Shown piece by piece: positions 46,581-58,430 of a stretch of 64,000 nucleotides of DNA (the stretch's first letter is position 1; each line of letters opens with the position of its first letter). Made by a program: the position numbers and the translations under genes. The stretch comes from Calliphora vicina (Eukaryota > Arthropoda > Insecta > Diptera > Calliphoridae). Location of the stretch: contig NC_088781.1 of assembly GCF_958450345.1 (NCBI RefSeq), positions 27,071,857-27,135,856 on the forward strand, in the 5' to 3' direction. The notes under the pieces are model-generated. The model was given only the letters and a program-made list of their open reading frames with translations. It was not told the origin of the DNA and searched no databases.

Positions 46581-48031
46581 TCTGTTCTTAGCATTAGTTT
46601 TATATCCGCATAACATTAACACAAACATCCATCCAACCATAAATGGGTAGTTAAACTATTTTTAACAAGTACATACTAAATACTTGGTATGAGTAACAGT
46701 GAGTGTTATGAATACTCTGTACTCCTGTTCAGTAAATGCAATCAGTCTGTTTATTTTTGGTGTCATTAAATGAAGAGAAATACAGCAACTTGTTTTAGTA
46801 CGTATAAATATGTATATCTAAATGACCCAGCAGTTAAGCAAGTAGTCAATGTATCCCTTATAGACAGTAATTGTCACTAATGTCTTATCACTTGGCTGAC
46901 TCCAATATATATTTTGGGTCATTTGACACGTATGTACACTTTGTAGTGCAGAGAGAAGACAATTGGTTACTTTATACATTCCAGATAATCGAGCGTGAAG
47001 ACAATTGCCACTTAAGTGTCTCTACGTAATCTAGAGTGTAGTCACTATAAAAGTTTTGTGAGTAATTCGTACAAACTGGTTTTAAACAAATTGTGTTGAT
47101 ATAATTCTCATACAGTTTTTTTTAAATTTGCTTAATTATACTGAATTCCCATGTAACAAAGCATAAAGTCAATCGTCATTTTAGTGTCTCTTTGTAACCT
47201 ATAATGAAGTCACTTTAAACGTTTATTTTGTACTGCTCTTTAGAAAGTATCAATAGAAGCATTCTATTGGAGAGTTATCGGAGGAAGTTTTGTTTACAAG
47301 CAATCGTTTATTGGACAGTCTGTGATATGTCTTTTTAGACGACTATTTGTGGTCAATTAGCACACGTACATGTTCAAATAACTGTAGCTGATCATGTAAC
47401 AAGTTAGGTAACTAGTAAAGTAACTGACGCTATGTAACCAGTATGTGAATCCAATGCTTTAACTTCTTTGGACCTGCTATCGGACAGTTTAATTGTAATC
47501 ATAAAGGGTCCATTGACCCCCTGCTTAGGACATGCACATGTTAAAATAACTAGTCACGTTGCTATTGAGGTGAAGTAACTAGTTCCCACCCTAAATGATG
47601 GGCAAAATCATTAGTTCGGGACTGTCTCCTAGAACTGCTGGGGAATGTGTGTTTATGTGTGCATAAAAAAAAGTGTGTTTATTTGTTAAACGAGCTGCTA
47701 TATTAAAATATTTATTCGAGTTGTTAAATATTTTTTAGAGCAATTACTTCCGCAAATTAAATGTTTACCGGTTTTTGCTTTCCTGTACTGTGTTAGGAGG
47801 AGAATCACTGTATTTGTTATGTGTGGACTTAATGTTAAGTGCAAAATTATAGCAGAAAATTAAGTGTGATTAGATTTTATGTCTGGAAAATTATGGCTGA
47901 TTATAATAATATTTAATTGGAGAGTCTGTAAAGGATTCAGTAGCAGAAAATGGTTAGTTAGTTTGAAGAAGCATTAAACATCTCTATAATAACAAACAGT
48001 TACTTAACAATTTAATAAATAAAACAATTAG
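46581..48031. other. gene-free region with GTAACTAGT-like and AATTGTCACTT-like repeats
   Basis: Two diverged blocks share AGTGTCTCT(A/T)(C/T)GTAA and AGTCACT(A/T)TAAA (46990-47060 and 47160-47220), and TAACTAGT recurs at 47410, 47550 and 47575. This suggests a degenerate repeat. No coding signal. Confidence 0.4.
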
Positions 48032-48088
48032 GCATGCTATATTCGGCTGTGTCGAATCTTGTATACCCTTCACCAAGTATACTTCATC
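48032..48088 (+). mobile_element. mini-me-like 5' fragment
   Basis: GCTATATTCGGCTGTGTCGA and TATACCCTTCACCAAGTATA are the 5' head of the family. It is cut off by a small hairpin MITE and not clearly resumed. Confidence 0.65.
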
Positions 48089-48213
48089 GGCCTGTTTCAC
48101 GATGTCTAAAAGAAAAAATTTGTATGAAAAATATTCGAAAGAATTTTAAAAACTGAGAGTTTTTTATAAAAATTTTTTCGACTTATTTTTCTTTCGACAT
48201 CGTGAAACTGGCC
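48089..48213. mobile_element. 125-bp hairpin MITE
   Basis: GGCCTGTTTCACGATGTC at the left and its near-perfect reverse complement GACATCGTGAAACTGGCC at the right enclose an AT-rich loop. It is inserted in mini-me-like sequence; the target duplication is unclear. Confidence 0.65.
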
Positions 48214-48816
48214 TTATGACTTCTTTTGACTTGAACTCCTGAAATACCAGCGATTTTAAATAGAGTATTCAATTTTTTATTTGTCAATATTTAACTGACC
48301 TTATAAAAATTATTTCACTAAAAATAGTTAGACAAAAGACAAATATATGCATTTTGAATATCTGAACATAATCTCACACAAGATTAATTGATTAATTAAT
48401 TTTTTTCCCATCCATTGAACCAAAAACAAACAAATTCAATAATATTTTGAATGCTTAAAAAAGTGGTAGTAAAGTATACAAGCAAACTGCCTAAAATATT
48501 GGTGATTTTAAGAAAAAAACAAGAAGTGATAAAATTAAATTACAGAAAGAAATGACACACAAATAAAATACAATAGTATAAGAAAACAAAATCCAAATAA
48601 TACAAAAGATATCCAACAAAAGTTAAATATCAGATGCGTAAAGTAAAATAAATTGCCTTAAATATATTTATTACACAAGTATCTATGTCTCTTGTAGATA
48701 AACAGATACTATATGTGTGTTAAACCACTGCTGCAGAATGAGTACAAGTACGAGTACAATAAAATGCTGGAAATAGAGAGTTGCCAGTGTAAAAATTAAA
48801 TTTAGTTTTACAATAT
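48214..48816. other. gene-free spacer
   Basis: AT-rich, nothing supported. Confidence 0.4.
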
Positions 48817-49730
48817 TGTTACGTTTTTACCCTTTAAAAACGGTGGTTTATTACATTTCAATAAAATGGATTCTTTTAAATTGCAAATACAAGATCCAAG
48901 TAGTCTTAAAATTGTAACAACTCTTTATTTATTAAAATTTTTACAACAATTTAAATAGTCAATCTCTTTTAATACACACACTTATATTACACAGTTTGAA
49001 TATACTATTGATGTTAACTAACTCACAACTCGCTGATACTATTTATATACACAGCGCCACTTTCTAGACATCTCACAGTGGAGCCCTTAGAACAAGTGGG
49101 TTGCAAAAATAAAAAAATCCTTGTACCCCTAAAAAATATTGAATAAACCTAATGTACAGTCAATTGTCCAACGATTTCATATATGCTACTCTTAAGCCAA
49201 AGTTGACTGATTTTCAGTTTTCAAAAAAACAGACAATTTTGAAGTAGTTTGGTCGAAAACTATGTAGGGGATCGCCATTATTTTTGATTCTATTGATAGA
49301 TCTATTTATTATTTGTATTTGTCCAGGACATAAAACCGTGAAAAATCAAACAAAAAAATTTTTTTTTAATCTTTTCTGGAATAATTTTAAATTATAAAAG
49401 CCTTTAAAAAGAAACATAAAAAATCAAAAATTTTAAAAAATATTTTATTTTACTTCCCATAAAATAGATTTTATGGGAACTTTGCTAACCCATAAGTATG
49501 TATCTGAAAGGCGTAGACCCAATTTCCAATACTCATTTCATAGTCAGATCAATTATCTATCATATTCCATTTAAATTTTTTGATTATCTCATTTGGTTCA
49601 AAAGTTATGATTTTTGCAACGAAAAAACTGAAATGGCGCCACTGTGCGTCTCATGAATAATCTAACGGAAAAACTAGAATGTTCTATTTCCACAATTATC
49701 ACCTAGAGCTTTTAAAGCTGCTTCACAGTT
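48817..49730 (-). mobile_element. LTR-like repeat, copy 2, with nested insertion
   Basis: Starts TGTTACGTTTTTACCCTTT and shares AAAATTGTAACAACTCTTTA, ACTATTTATA and the CTAGAA.GxTCTATTTC block with copy 1 at 38233. The element at 49074-49646 interrupts it near the CTAGA motif. The right boundary is approximate. Confidence 0.5.
49074..49646. mobile_element. CACAGTGG-ended element, short form
   Basis: The ends are CACAGTGGAGCC and (reverse complement) CACAGTGGCGCC. Flanking 5-mers are CATCT and CGTCT. It encodes nothing. The termini match those of the elements at 50152 and 56689, so it is probably a deletion derivative of the same group. Confidence 0.6.
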
Positions 49731-49739
49731 AATGTTGTC

Positions 49740-49870
49740 ATACTTATAAACAATGATGATAAGAGCGTGTTATCAACATTGTTGATAAGTAATCATCTAC
49801 TTATGGAAATGTTTATAAACATAATGAATGTTGCAAGCAACCGTTACAAATCGTTAAATTGAAATTGATC
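49740..49870 (+). repeat. dispersed repeat shared with 28185-28340
   Basis: CAACATTGTTGATAAGTAAT, GGAAATGTTTATAAAC and TTGCAAGCAACCGTTAC occur in the same order as in the inverted copy at 28185-28340. Confidence 0.5.
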
Positions 49871-50151
49871 GGTCTACTTATAACATTTTTGCAATCCGAT
49901 GACATAAAATTTTCTAACAATCGACTAACAATTACCTTTTAGCTAAGACTATCCGACGAGATAAATTATTCTTTCCTCGCGAGAGTAGATCTACCTACTA
50001 CCGACTAATTATACAAGTTTACAAAAAAAAATATTTTTTTTTTGTGAATATATATTTTTGTGAATTGATTTGAACTCCACCTCTGAGAAAGCTTGAATCG
50101 AAATAAAGAAGAAAAAACGATAAGATGCCGCCCGAGATTATCCCGCCATTT

Positions 50152-51389
50152 TACAGTGGAACAGAATCAAAAACGACTGATCCGATGGGGTTACGGGGGC
50201 GTAGCCAAGAAGCATTCAAGTTTAAGTTATTAAATGGACCATACAAATACTCCAGGGGAGCTGCTATGAGGGCTCTAAGCCCACATTTTTAAACACTTGA
50301 TTTTTTTTTGTTTCCAATTCAGTTAAAAGATTTTTATTTATTATAAAATATGTTACTTAAAACTCCTTCCTTAAAATTTATTGCACTTTTTCATATTTTA
50401 TATAAAGTATAAAATATCAGAATCATTGACTTGTTGTTGAAAAAAATATTAAGAAAATTTATAACATTTTTTTATAATGAAAAATTGCTATAATTTTGAA
50501 GGACGGAGTTTTAAAGTGTGATATTTTTGAATCTAATGGAGATATTGACTTGAAATTTTTTTTGAAAGGCCAAAAATTAACTTATCTAAACATAAAAAAG
50601 TAGATGGGAATAAATGTGGATCAAATTGTTCCTAATATTTGCAATTCTCACCCGCCGGAGGGTTAAAATTTTGATACAAATTTTAGTTTTAGAGACTCAA
50701 AAAATATGTAATAAAATCTTTATTTAGGAACCAAACTTAATATAATTTTCAACGTTTTTTAAATTTATCATTAAATTTATAAAGTGTAAAAAAACATGTC
50801 AAAAGATAAAAGGGAATCCCGCAATTCCTAAAAATTTAAGCGAAAATCCCAAAAATGGCATTTTTTATAATTTTGCCATATGGTCCACATTTCCTTCTTG
50901 GGTGGGAAAATGCTTTGTGGATAAATAGGGAATACATCATAGTTTTCAAAGCAGCTTTCCGTTTTCTGATTCCAGCTGATCTTTTTTTTGAATTTCTAAA
51001 TTATAAATGGTTTATTTTTGGATCCATAATAAATATTTTTCTGAAATCTTATGGGTAATTTAGTTGTTTAACTAACAACAAAATTCAAGTCCATTCGGTC
51101 CAAAAGTGCGACCTATATTTTTAAAAAGCGCACAAAGGTATAGCAAAATTTTAAAAATTTCAATTTTGAAATGCCTATATCTCGGAAATTTTAAGAGATA
51201 AATAGAAATCGCAAACGCGTTTTTTCAAGACCTAGCCAAGCGCTTCCCTAGAGAATTTGTAGCACCCATTTTAATAACTTAAACTAGAATACTCCTTGGC
51301 TACGGCCACGTAAAATTTTATGCCAATCGGACCAGTCGTTAAGAAATGCCAGATTTATTTCCAAAAAAATTTGATTCTGCCCCACTGTG
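50152..51389. mobile_element. CACAGTGG-ended element, long form
   Basis: Left end (T)ACAGTGGAACAGAATCAAAA, right end (reverse complement) CACAGTGGGGCAGAATCAAA. Inverted similarity continues inward: GGCGTAGCCAAGAAGCATTC at the left against GTGGCCGTAGCCAAGGAGTA at the right. The interior shares GGACGGAGTTTTAAAG, GTCGCACTTTTGGACC and TGGATCCATAAT blocks with the copy at 56689, which is in the opposite orientation. No transposase is visible. Confidence 0.7.
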
Positions 51390-53140
51390 CAATCGAGTTG
51401 GTTGGTTCCCTTGAAATCCCCCATATATGTATGTATATTTTTGAGAATTGATCTTGAACTCGTTTGATGATATTCCATCTAAAACAACTCGTATAGCTCG
51501 ATTTCTGAGAAATCGGGAGAAACGAGTAATGATTCCGGATCATAAGGTCTGTCTTACGATAAAATGGCAAGCCATTTGTTAATAGATTTGATCGGCTTAC
51601 GAAATCTAGTTTGTACATTTTTTCCACAAAGTAATCTGGCATCTTTATTTCATATCTATTATTTACTTGGAGACAGTACTCTTTTCTAGATGTGTGTGCG
51701 TTATTTTGTTTATAAGTATTGCTGTAAATCTAAGCTTTTGTTGTTGCTTCATTGTATTGCTGCTATTGGTGTATAAGAGTATTGTCTTAAATCTCTAACG
51801 TTGTCAAGTGTTAGTGGTATGTTTTATCTGCCGAAGTGTATGTGTGTACTAAATAATCTAAGGGTATTCACATCAGAATACAAAATGTCAAAGTTGTGCT
51901 TTATTTAAGGTTCAACCTTGAGGTTTGTCCTTGATCCAATAGATCATCACTTGACAAATTTTAGTACTTACCTACTAAATATTTGAATTTCAAATAAATA
52001 CATCCTCTATGAATACCCTTACTATATCTGGTATGTGTTTCTAAGCTGTTGGCAAAGTTAAATAAGTTACTTATACCCCTTAGATACCATTTACCACTTA
52101 CCACTTCCTAAGATATGTATAATAACCTACAATACTGTGATTATAACCAAAAATTGTATATGACTGTCTGTCTGTCCGTCCGTCCGTTTGTTAGATGTTG
52201 TTCTCTCTGGTTTGTATTACAACTTAAATTCATGGTAAAATACACATGAATGGTATTTTAAATCAATAATACAATATTTCAATATTTTTGTTGCTGCTGT
52301 TTCAATCTTTTCATCTATTGTGTACTTTTCGGAATTAAATATGAACGAAAGATAGAACGAACAAACCTACTTATTTGAATAAATTAAATTTTGTATATTT
52401 TTATCGTAGTAACTACGTACATATAAATAAATATATAACAACAATAAGCAAAGATTTTATTATTAAGATTTTGTTGAATTTTTTTTTTTTGTTCTTATTA
52501 GAGCATGTTATGTTGTGTTTTTTGCTCTCTAAATTAGTTACTAGTTAGGGGAATAATAATAAAACTAATACTTGTAATAATCAAATAACTTTTTTTTTTT
52601 TGCTTTTGGTGCCAAGATGTTCCTAAAGGTACAGTTGTGTGTTAATATTTTTGTATATAAGCTAAGAATTTAATATCTTTAAATTTGCATATTTTTGTAA
52701 AAGTTTTGGGAGAATTTTTAAATTGTAATTAAAATCAATATTTACATAGTTTTTACATATAAACAGAGTTATGTAAGAAAATATATTAAAAGATGACTAC
52801 TTGTGTATGCAAATTCAATTTTTTGTTGTCATTGAAGTATTATGTGTTAGATAATATAAAGATTTGCGTAAATTTATAGAACTCTTGATATTATACATTT
52901 GTATATTTATTTAGGTTAAGATACGTATGTAATTTAATTTATATAATACATATTAATCTTCAGTGAAGTCTCAGAGGATGTTTTGAGAAGGTAAATATGA
53001 ATAAATAAGTAGGGAGTAAATTCGAAAGAAAGCTATATTAACTTGTCACAAGCTGAGAAAACAGTTTATATTTTTTAAATGAAAAGTTTAATTTTTTTGT
53101 AGATATATACGAAAAGAACCAATGAATATTAGGTGTATAT
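51390..53140. other. gene-free region
   Basis: Just right of the transposon end is an inverted GGGGATTTCAAGGGAACCAA remnant (51396-51430). A short GTCTGTCTGTCCGTCCGTCC run is at 52163-52192, a GTCY microsatellite without recognisable mini-me flanks. The rest is AT-rich with no coding signal. Confidence 0.45.
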
Positions 53141-55258
53141 TAGGGTGGCCCTTAATAAACGAAAGTTGGATTTTGGCCATTCTCACCCCCCAGTTTGGTG
53201 AACATTAGTAAAAAAATCATCCTGAAAAAATTTTAGGTAAATCGGTTGGGGTTAAGACGTGCCGCAAGCCCTCTAAAGTTTTGAGATGCATTTACAAGGG
53301 GAAAAAATTCATTTTTTTCAGTTTTTGTAAAAATTTTGCCATTAAAAAATTACTTTTGTAATTTAATTTGAAAGAATCGAAATGTGTACGTAATTGTCGT
53401 TCTAATGAGACATAAAAAACAGAAATCGGTTAAAAAATTTTAAAGTTATTAAAAATTCGCCAGGCCATTAACGTGTCTCAGGCCACTAGAACAAGAAATG
53501 TTGGAACAAAATTAACATATTTTGAGAAATATTAAAATAAAAGCTCATTTTTACTTAAAATATGTCCATATTTATTTGTATATGAGTTTTTGTCTTCGTA
53601 GGATACCGTTAACCTATTCTTAGGTATGAACAAAAAAATTTTATTTTTTTAACGGCAGTTTCAAAACTCCATTTTCAAATTTTTAAAAATTTTGTTAAAC
53701 AAATTTCAGAATTGTTTGATCATCTCATTGGGATTTATTAAGAGTATAATAGGGAATTAAATCGTGAAAAAATTATGAAAATATCTCTTATAGTTTTTCC
53801 GTACCTGCGATTTAAATTTTGAAATTTTCGAGAAAAACCAATTATTTGGCAATTTTTAGGCCAATGAGCTCTATTTTCTTACTCTTATGAATTTTAAGCA
53901 AAACTTAATTAGAATATTATAGTCCAGATAATTCTAAATATACTCTGAAACTTTTACTAAAATCAAAAAACGTTAACCCTTAAATCGTGAAGGTCAAAGG
54001 TCAAATTTTTCAATATTTGGAATTTCTCTTGGAAAGATTTTGAAATGTTCGAAATGTTGTATATTTTTGGGCCGATTTTGATGAAATTTAACAAAAATGT
54101 AACACAAAGCCTAGTATTTACAAAAGCACCAGAAAAATTAAAATTAACCCTATATAGCACTTGGTGTTAAAATGACCCCAAACTTCTAAAACCATAAAAA
54201 ATTATGATTTTAAAAGTTTGGTGTCATTTTAACCCCAAGTGCCATTAAGCGTTAATTTCCATTCTTGTGCTGTTATTATAAACTCTAGAGTTTATGTTAT
54301 ATTTTTGTTAAATTTCATCAAAATCGGCCCAAAAATATACAACATTTCGAACATTTCAAAATCTTTCCAAGAGAAATTCCAAATATTGAAAAATTTGACC
54401 TTTGACCTTCACGATTTAAGGGTTAACGTTTTTTGATTTTAGTAAAAGTTTCAGAGTATATTTAGAATTATCTGGACTATAATATTCTAATTAAGTTTTG
54501 CTTAAAATTCATAAGAGTAAGAAAATAGAGCTCATTGGCCTAAAAATTGCCAAATAATTGGTTTTTCTCGAAAATTTCAAAATTTAAATCGCAGGTACGG
54601 AAAAACTATAAGAGATATTTTCATAATTTTTTCACGATTTAATTCCCTATTATACTCTTAATAAATCCCAATGAGATGATCAAAAAATTCTGAAATTTGT
54701 TTAACAAAATTTTTAAAAATTTGAAAATGGAGTTTTGAAACTGCCGTTAAAAAAATAAAATTTTTTTGTTCATACCTAAGAATAGGTTAACGGTATCCTA
54801 CGAAGACAAAAACTCATATACAAGTAAATATGGACATATTTTAAGTAAAAATGAGCTTTTATTTTAATATTTCTCAAAATATGTTAATTTTGTTCCAACA
54901 TTTCTTGTTCTAGTGGCCTGAGACACGTTAATGGCCTGGCGAATTTTTAATTACTTTAAAATTTTTTAACCGATTTCTGTTTTTTATGTCTCATTAGAAC
55001 GACAATTACGTACACATTTCGATTCTTTTAAATTAAATTACAAAAGTAATTTTTTAATGGCAAAATTTTTACAAAAACTGAAAAAAATGCATTTTTTCCC
55101 CTTGTAAATGCATCTCAAAACTTCAGAGGGCTTGCGGCACGTCTTAACCCCAACCGATTTACCTAAAATTTTTTCAGGATGATTTTTTTGCTAATGTTCA
55201 CCAAACTGGAGGGTGAGAATGGCCAAAATCCAACTTTCGTTTATTAAGGGCCACCCTA
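53141..55258. mobile_element. 2.1-kb palindromic hAT-like foldback element
   Basis: Both ends are TAGGGTGGCCCTTAATAAAC read inward, and perfect GTGTATAT 8-bp direct repeats flank it at 53133-53140 and 55259-55266. The two arms, about 1.03 kb each, are nearly identical inverted copies; by eye only a few mismatches occur per 100 bp. They meet around 54170-54240 in CACTTGGTGTTAAAATGACC and its complement. Open frames read the same peptide (GPKIYNISNISKSFQEKF) out of both arms, which is a consequence of the palindrome and not evidence of a gene. No transposase. Confidence 0.9.
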
Positions 55259-55792
55259 GTGTATATATATAATAATGAAGCATTTGCATGTAGCATAGAT
55301 ATCAGTATATGTAAAGTACCGATAAATTGTTGTCATTGGAAAGCAAAATTTCTACAAAAAAATTAATTTTTCAGAGCACTAAGTATGAGGGCAGGTCAAT
55401 AAGTTCATGGCTTTTGCCCTTGAAACGGCAACACTGCTCCTGTCAACAGGCATCTGTTCCTATAAAAAATTTGAACAAGCTGCGTCATATAGTTTTTTGT
55501 GTTTTTTTGCGGAAATGTGTAGAATCCATATCAAAACGGACAGAAAGCTGCTATTTTCGGATTTGTCGTCTTCGATTTTAATGAAATTTACCACATATAT
55601 TACGGTTCCAAATGGTTTCTCAAATCAATGAGTTTTTCATCGGAAGCCAATTCTATTTCAAAAATACCGCTATTTGAAAATTGCAAATTGATCTTTAACC
55701 TTTTGGAAGTAAATAATTTTATTAACACCATTTTAAGGACAACATCTTTGGCTTTAAAATGGAGTAGTTTCAAAGTTATGGGCAATTATGTG

Positions 55793-56207
55793 TATATCAC
55801 ATTGACTGCCACGTCGGACACATATGTGTGACACTGCACTATGCGGTTTACATATGACCGACACGACTTTTACTCTCTAGAGACATTTCAAACAATAGTG
55901 CTGGATTTTAAGAATTTTTTCGATGTTGTCTGGAAGTTCCTCATCAAAACTGTAATCTTCACATTCTTCATCACTTTCTGAACTTGTACTGAATATTTTT
56001 TCTAACTCAGTATACCATAAAAAAATCCATTTCGCCATTTCGTAAGACCCTCTTATTTATAAAAAAAAAATCTGTTTCTAAGCAGTAAATATTACTGACA
56101 GTAGCCTAAATTCCAATATTGACGTTTTCGAAGAGATTACGCAAAGAAAATGCTGTGGCCCCCAGCATCTTATTTGCTGAAAGTGCCTTGGCAGTCAATG
56201 TGATATA
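55793..56207 (-). mobile_element. piggyBac-like non-autonomous insert
   Basis: TATATCACATTGACTGCCA at the left is matched by its exact reverse complement TGGCAGTCAATGTGATATA at the right, 415 bp apart. TATA lies at both outer edges. Terminal repeats with TTGACTGCCA remind me of piggyBac-like elements, and the minus strand inside has an acidic N-terminus-like frame (55877-56038). The usual TTAA duplication is not seen, so the family call is tentative. Confidence 0.5.
55877..56038 (-). pseudogene. 53-codon acidic transposase-like N-terminal fragment
   Basis: An ATG-started frame reads MAKWIFLWYTELEKIFSTSS, then ESDEECEDYSFDEELPDNIE, and ends at a TAG. A Ser/Asp/Glu-rich start after an ExLEKIF-type helix is typical of piggyBac-family transposase N-termini. 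Nothing of the catalytic domain remains. It lies inside the 415-bp inverted-repeat unit, so it is likely a remnant of that element's transposase gene. Confidence 0.45.
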
Positions 56208-56688
56208 ATTTTAGAGAATTTTTACACATTTTTTAAATTTTCAAATCGCGATATTTTTTCATCGGAATGAGTTTCCATTGAAAAAGTCACTGATATGAGG
56301 AACATTTTGGATATGTTATGTATATGGCAAATTTCATTCAAATCGGATATGGTAAATCCGACTGCTATCCGTTTTCACATGGATCCTCCCCATAACTCAA
56401 ACCAAGGATAAGCATAATAAGCACTATGGTAATTATGGAACCATAAATTTTAATGGTAAAAAAGTGGCTTATTGAATTTCGTTATGGCCGTACAATAACA
56501 GAATATGTGTTGTGCGAGTTGAGTTCTCTACAACAGAAACAATTGAAAAAGTTCACGATATGATGTTGGCCGATCAGAGATTGAAAGTGCGAGAGATTTT
56601 GGAAGCCATATTAATCTCACATGGCTCAGAAGTTTCAATTTTCAATGACCATCTTGCGGAAAGATGGGTGTCGCGTTTGCTCACACTG

Positions 56689-58430
56689 CACAGTGGGGCA
56701 GAATCGAAATTTTTTGGAAATAAATCTGGCATTTCTAAACGGCCGCTCCGATCGGGATAAAATTTGACATGATCGTAGCCAAGGAGCACTCGAGTTTAAG
56801 TTATTAAAATGGGTCCAACAAATGCTTCAGGGGCGGCGCTATGAGGTCTCAAATAGGGTACTTTGGACATGAAAATTTTTTAAACACGTGCCATTTTTCG
56901 TTTTATATTTTTGGAAAGCACTGGGCTAGGTCTTGAAAAAACATACTAGCGTGTTCTATAAAATTTACATTTAAATATTTTTCCATATCTTGGTCGGCTT
57001 TTTTAAAAATATAGGTCGTAATTTTGGACCGAATTGTCTCGGATTTTCTTTTTTTGTTAGTCAGACAACTAAATTACCAATAATATACAAGAGATTTCAA
57101 AGCTATATCGATTATGGATCCAAAAATAAACGATTTTCAATTTAAAAATTAAAAAACAATAGTAGATTTTTCTGTTCTTTGGGCGAAAAGGTGACTTAAC
57201 TCTTTTTTTTATTAAAAAAAAATTCTTTAAGAACATATAACATTTTTTAATTTTATTTACATTAAAAAATTTAAAATATTTTAATAAATAATAAAGGGTA
57301 ATAGTGATGCAAATAAATGGTTTAAGAACCAAAATATAAAAGAAAGTGTAATTGTGTTTGATTGCGAATTTGAGTTGATGCAGATGAAGATCCAGGCAGA
57401 GAAGACCACCAAATTCAGTGACGACATACAACTCCAAATGGAAATTTATAGTTTTTATATTTATTTTATATTTATGTTTTATATGTATTGTATTAAAAAA
57501 AATGTAAAAAATAAAGAAATTGTTATTTATATTAAATACCAAAAAAATAGAAAGGAAAAATTGTCAGGTGTCAAATCGTAAACGAACGGTATCAAGTCGA
57601 TAATTTTTGGTGTCAAGTTGACAACGGTCTGTTGTCAAATCGTACACAAACGGTGACAAATTGTCAACGGTCTGTTATAAAATCGTACACGAACGTTGTC
57701 AAATCGACAACGGATGTTGTCAATTGGGCTACGGAATGGTGTCATTTTTTCGTTGTCAAATTGACACCGTTCGTTTACAATTGATACACTATTGACACCG
57801 AACGGTGTCAAATTGTACACGTGTTCATTTTTTCGCTGGGTGTATTATCCGAAGATGTAAAATTCCGAAGGGCTTAGGGACCTTCGGAATTTTACATATT
57901 TTTTTTTATCAAAATTTCAAATTTGGGCCACATGTTCTAAAATTCCAAAGCTGGGGTCAGAAAACAGCTTTGAAAACCTTGATGAGTTCCCTATTTATCC
58001 CCAAAGAATTTAACAGTCTAAAAGGGAATGTGGTCCCTATGAGTAAAATTGTAAAATATACCATTTTGGGGATTGTCGCTCCAATTTTTTGGAATTGCGG
58101 AATTCCCTTTAACCTTTCGAAAATTTTTTTTACACTTTGTTATTTAGAATGACAAATTTCGAAAACGTTGAAAATTTAATTGAGTTTTGTTAATAAATAA
58201 AAATTTTATTATATATTACATATTTATTGAGTTTCTAAAACTAAAATTTATATCAAAATTTTAATAGGATTGCTAATATTAGCAACAATTTGATCCACAT
58301 TTATTCCGAGCAAATTTTTTTTGTTTAGATAAGTTAATTTTTGTTTTACAAAAAAAAAATTTGAAGATAACACATCAATTAGATTCCAAAATATGCCACT
58401 TTAAATCTCCGTCCTTCAAAAATATTGCAC
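56689..58430. mobile_element. CACAGTGG-ended element, interrupted copy
   Basis: Starts CACAGTGGGGCAGAATCGAA. Up to about 57180 it is the reverse complement of 51389-50950 (CTTGGCTAGG, AGGTCGTAATTTTGGACC and ATGGATCCAAAAAT landmarks). From about 57840 to 58430 it matches 50830-50480 reversed, ending with TTTAAATCTCCGTCCTTCAA. Between them, 57180-57840 is foreign. The far terminus was not found. It is inserted in the mariner relic. Confidence 0.6.
57550..57840 (+). repeat. short-period repeats of TTGTCAA/TTGACACCG motifs
   Basis: About ten degenerate units of 24-30 bp, built on GTCAAATCGTACACGAACG and GTTGACAACGGTCTGTTG. They appear in both orientations, so the block is partly self-complementary. 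It lies inside the interrupted CACAGTGG element. Confidence 0.65.

Larger units (their letters stand above)
55388..56690 (+). pseudogene. mariner relic (same lineage as 20692), split twice
   Basis: A leader beginning GAGGGCAGGTCAATAAGTTC with GAAACGGCAACACTGCTCCT and AATTTGAACAAGCTGCGTCA resembles the leader of the 20692 relic. After about 860 bp of foreign sequence, coding text resumes at 56410: YGNYGTINFNGKKVAY-like, then VHDMMLADQRLKVREILEAI, LISHGSEVSIFNDHL and AERWVSRLLTLH. It stops at 56689, where a CACAGTGG-ended element begins. The C-terminal two thirds with the catalytic residues are missing. Confidence 0.75.

Noticed and set aside
52590..52640. Polypyrimidine tract followed by AAGATGTTCCTAAAGGTACAG, like a micro-exon
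   Set aside because: The donor is weak, the acceptor AAG is non-consensus and such patterns are frequent in AT-rich DNA.
53963..54436. Two 65-codon frames with a shared C-terminal peptide, which could look like a gene family
   Set aside because: They are the two arms of one palindrome, so the shared peptide is a structural consequence.
57069..57542. 157-codon minus-strand frame, the longest in the window
   Set aside because: Its translation is Phe/Ile/Asn/Lys-rich, without domain or splice support, as expected of AT-rich sequence; the flanks belong to a transposon.
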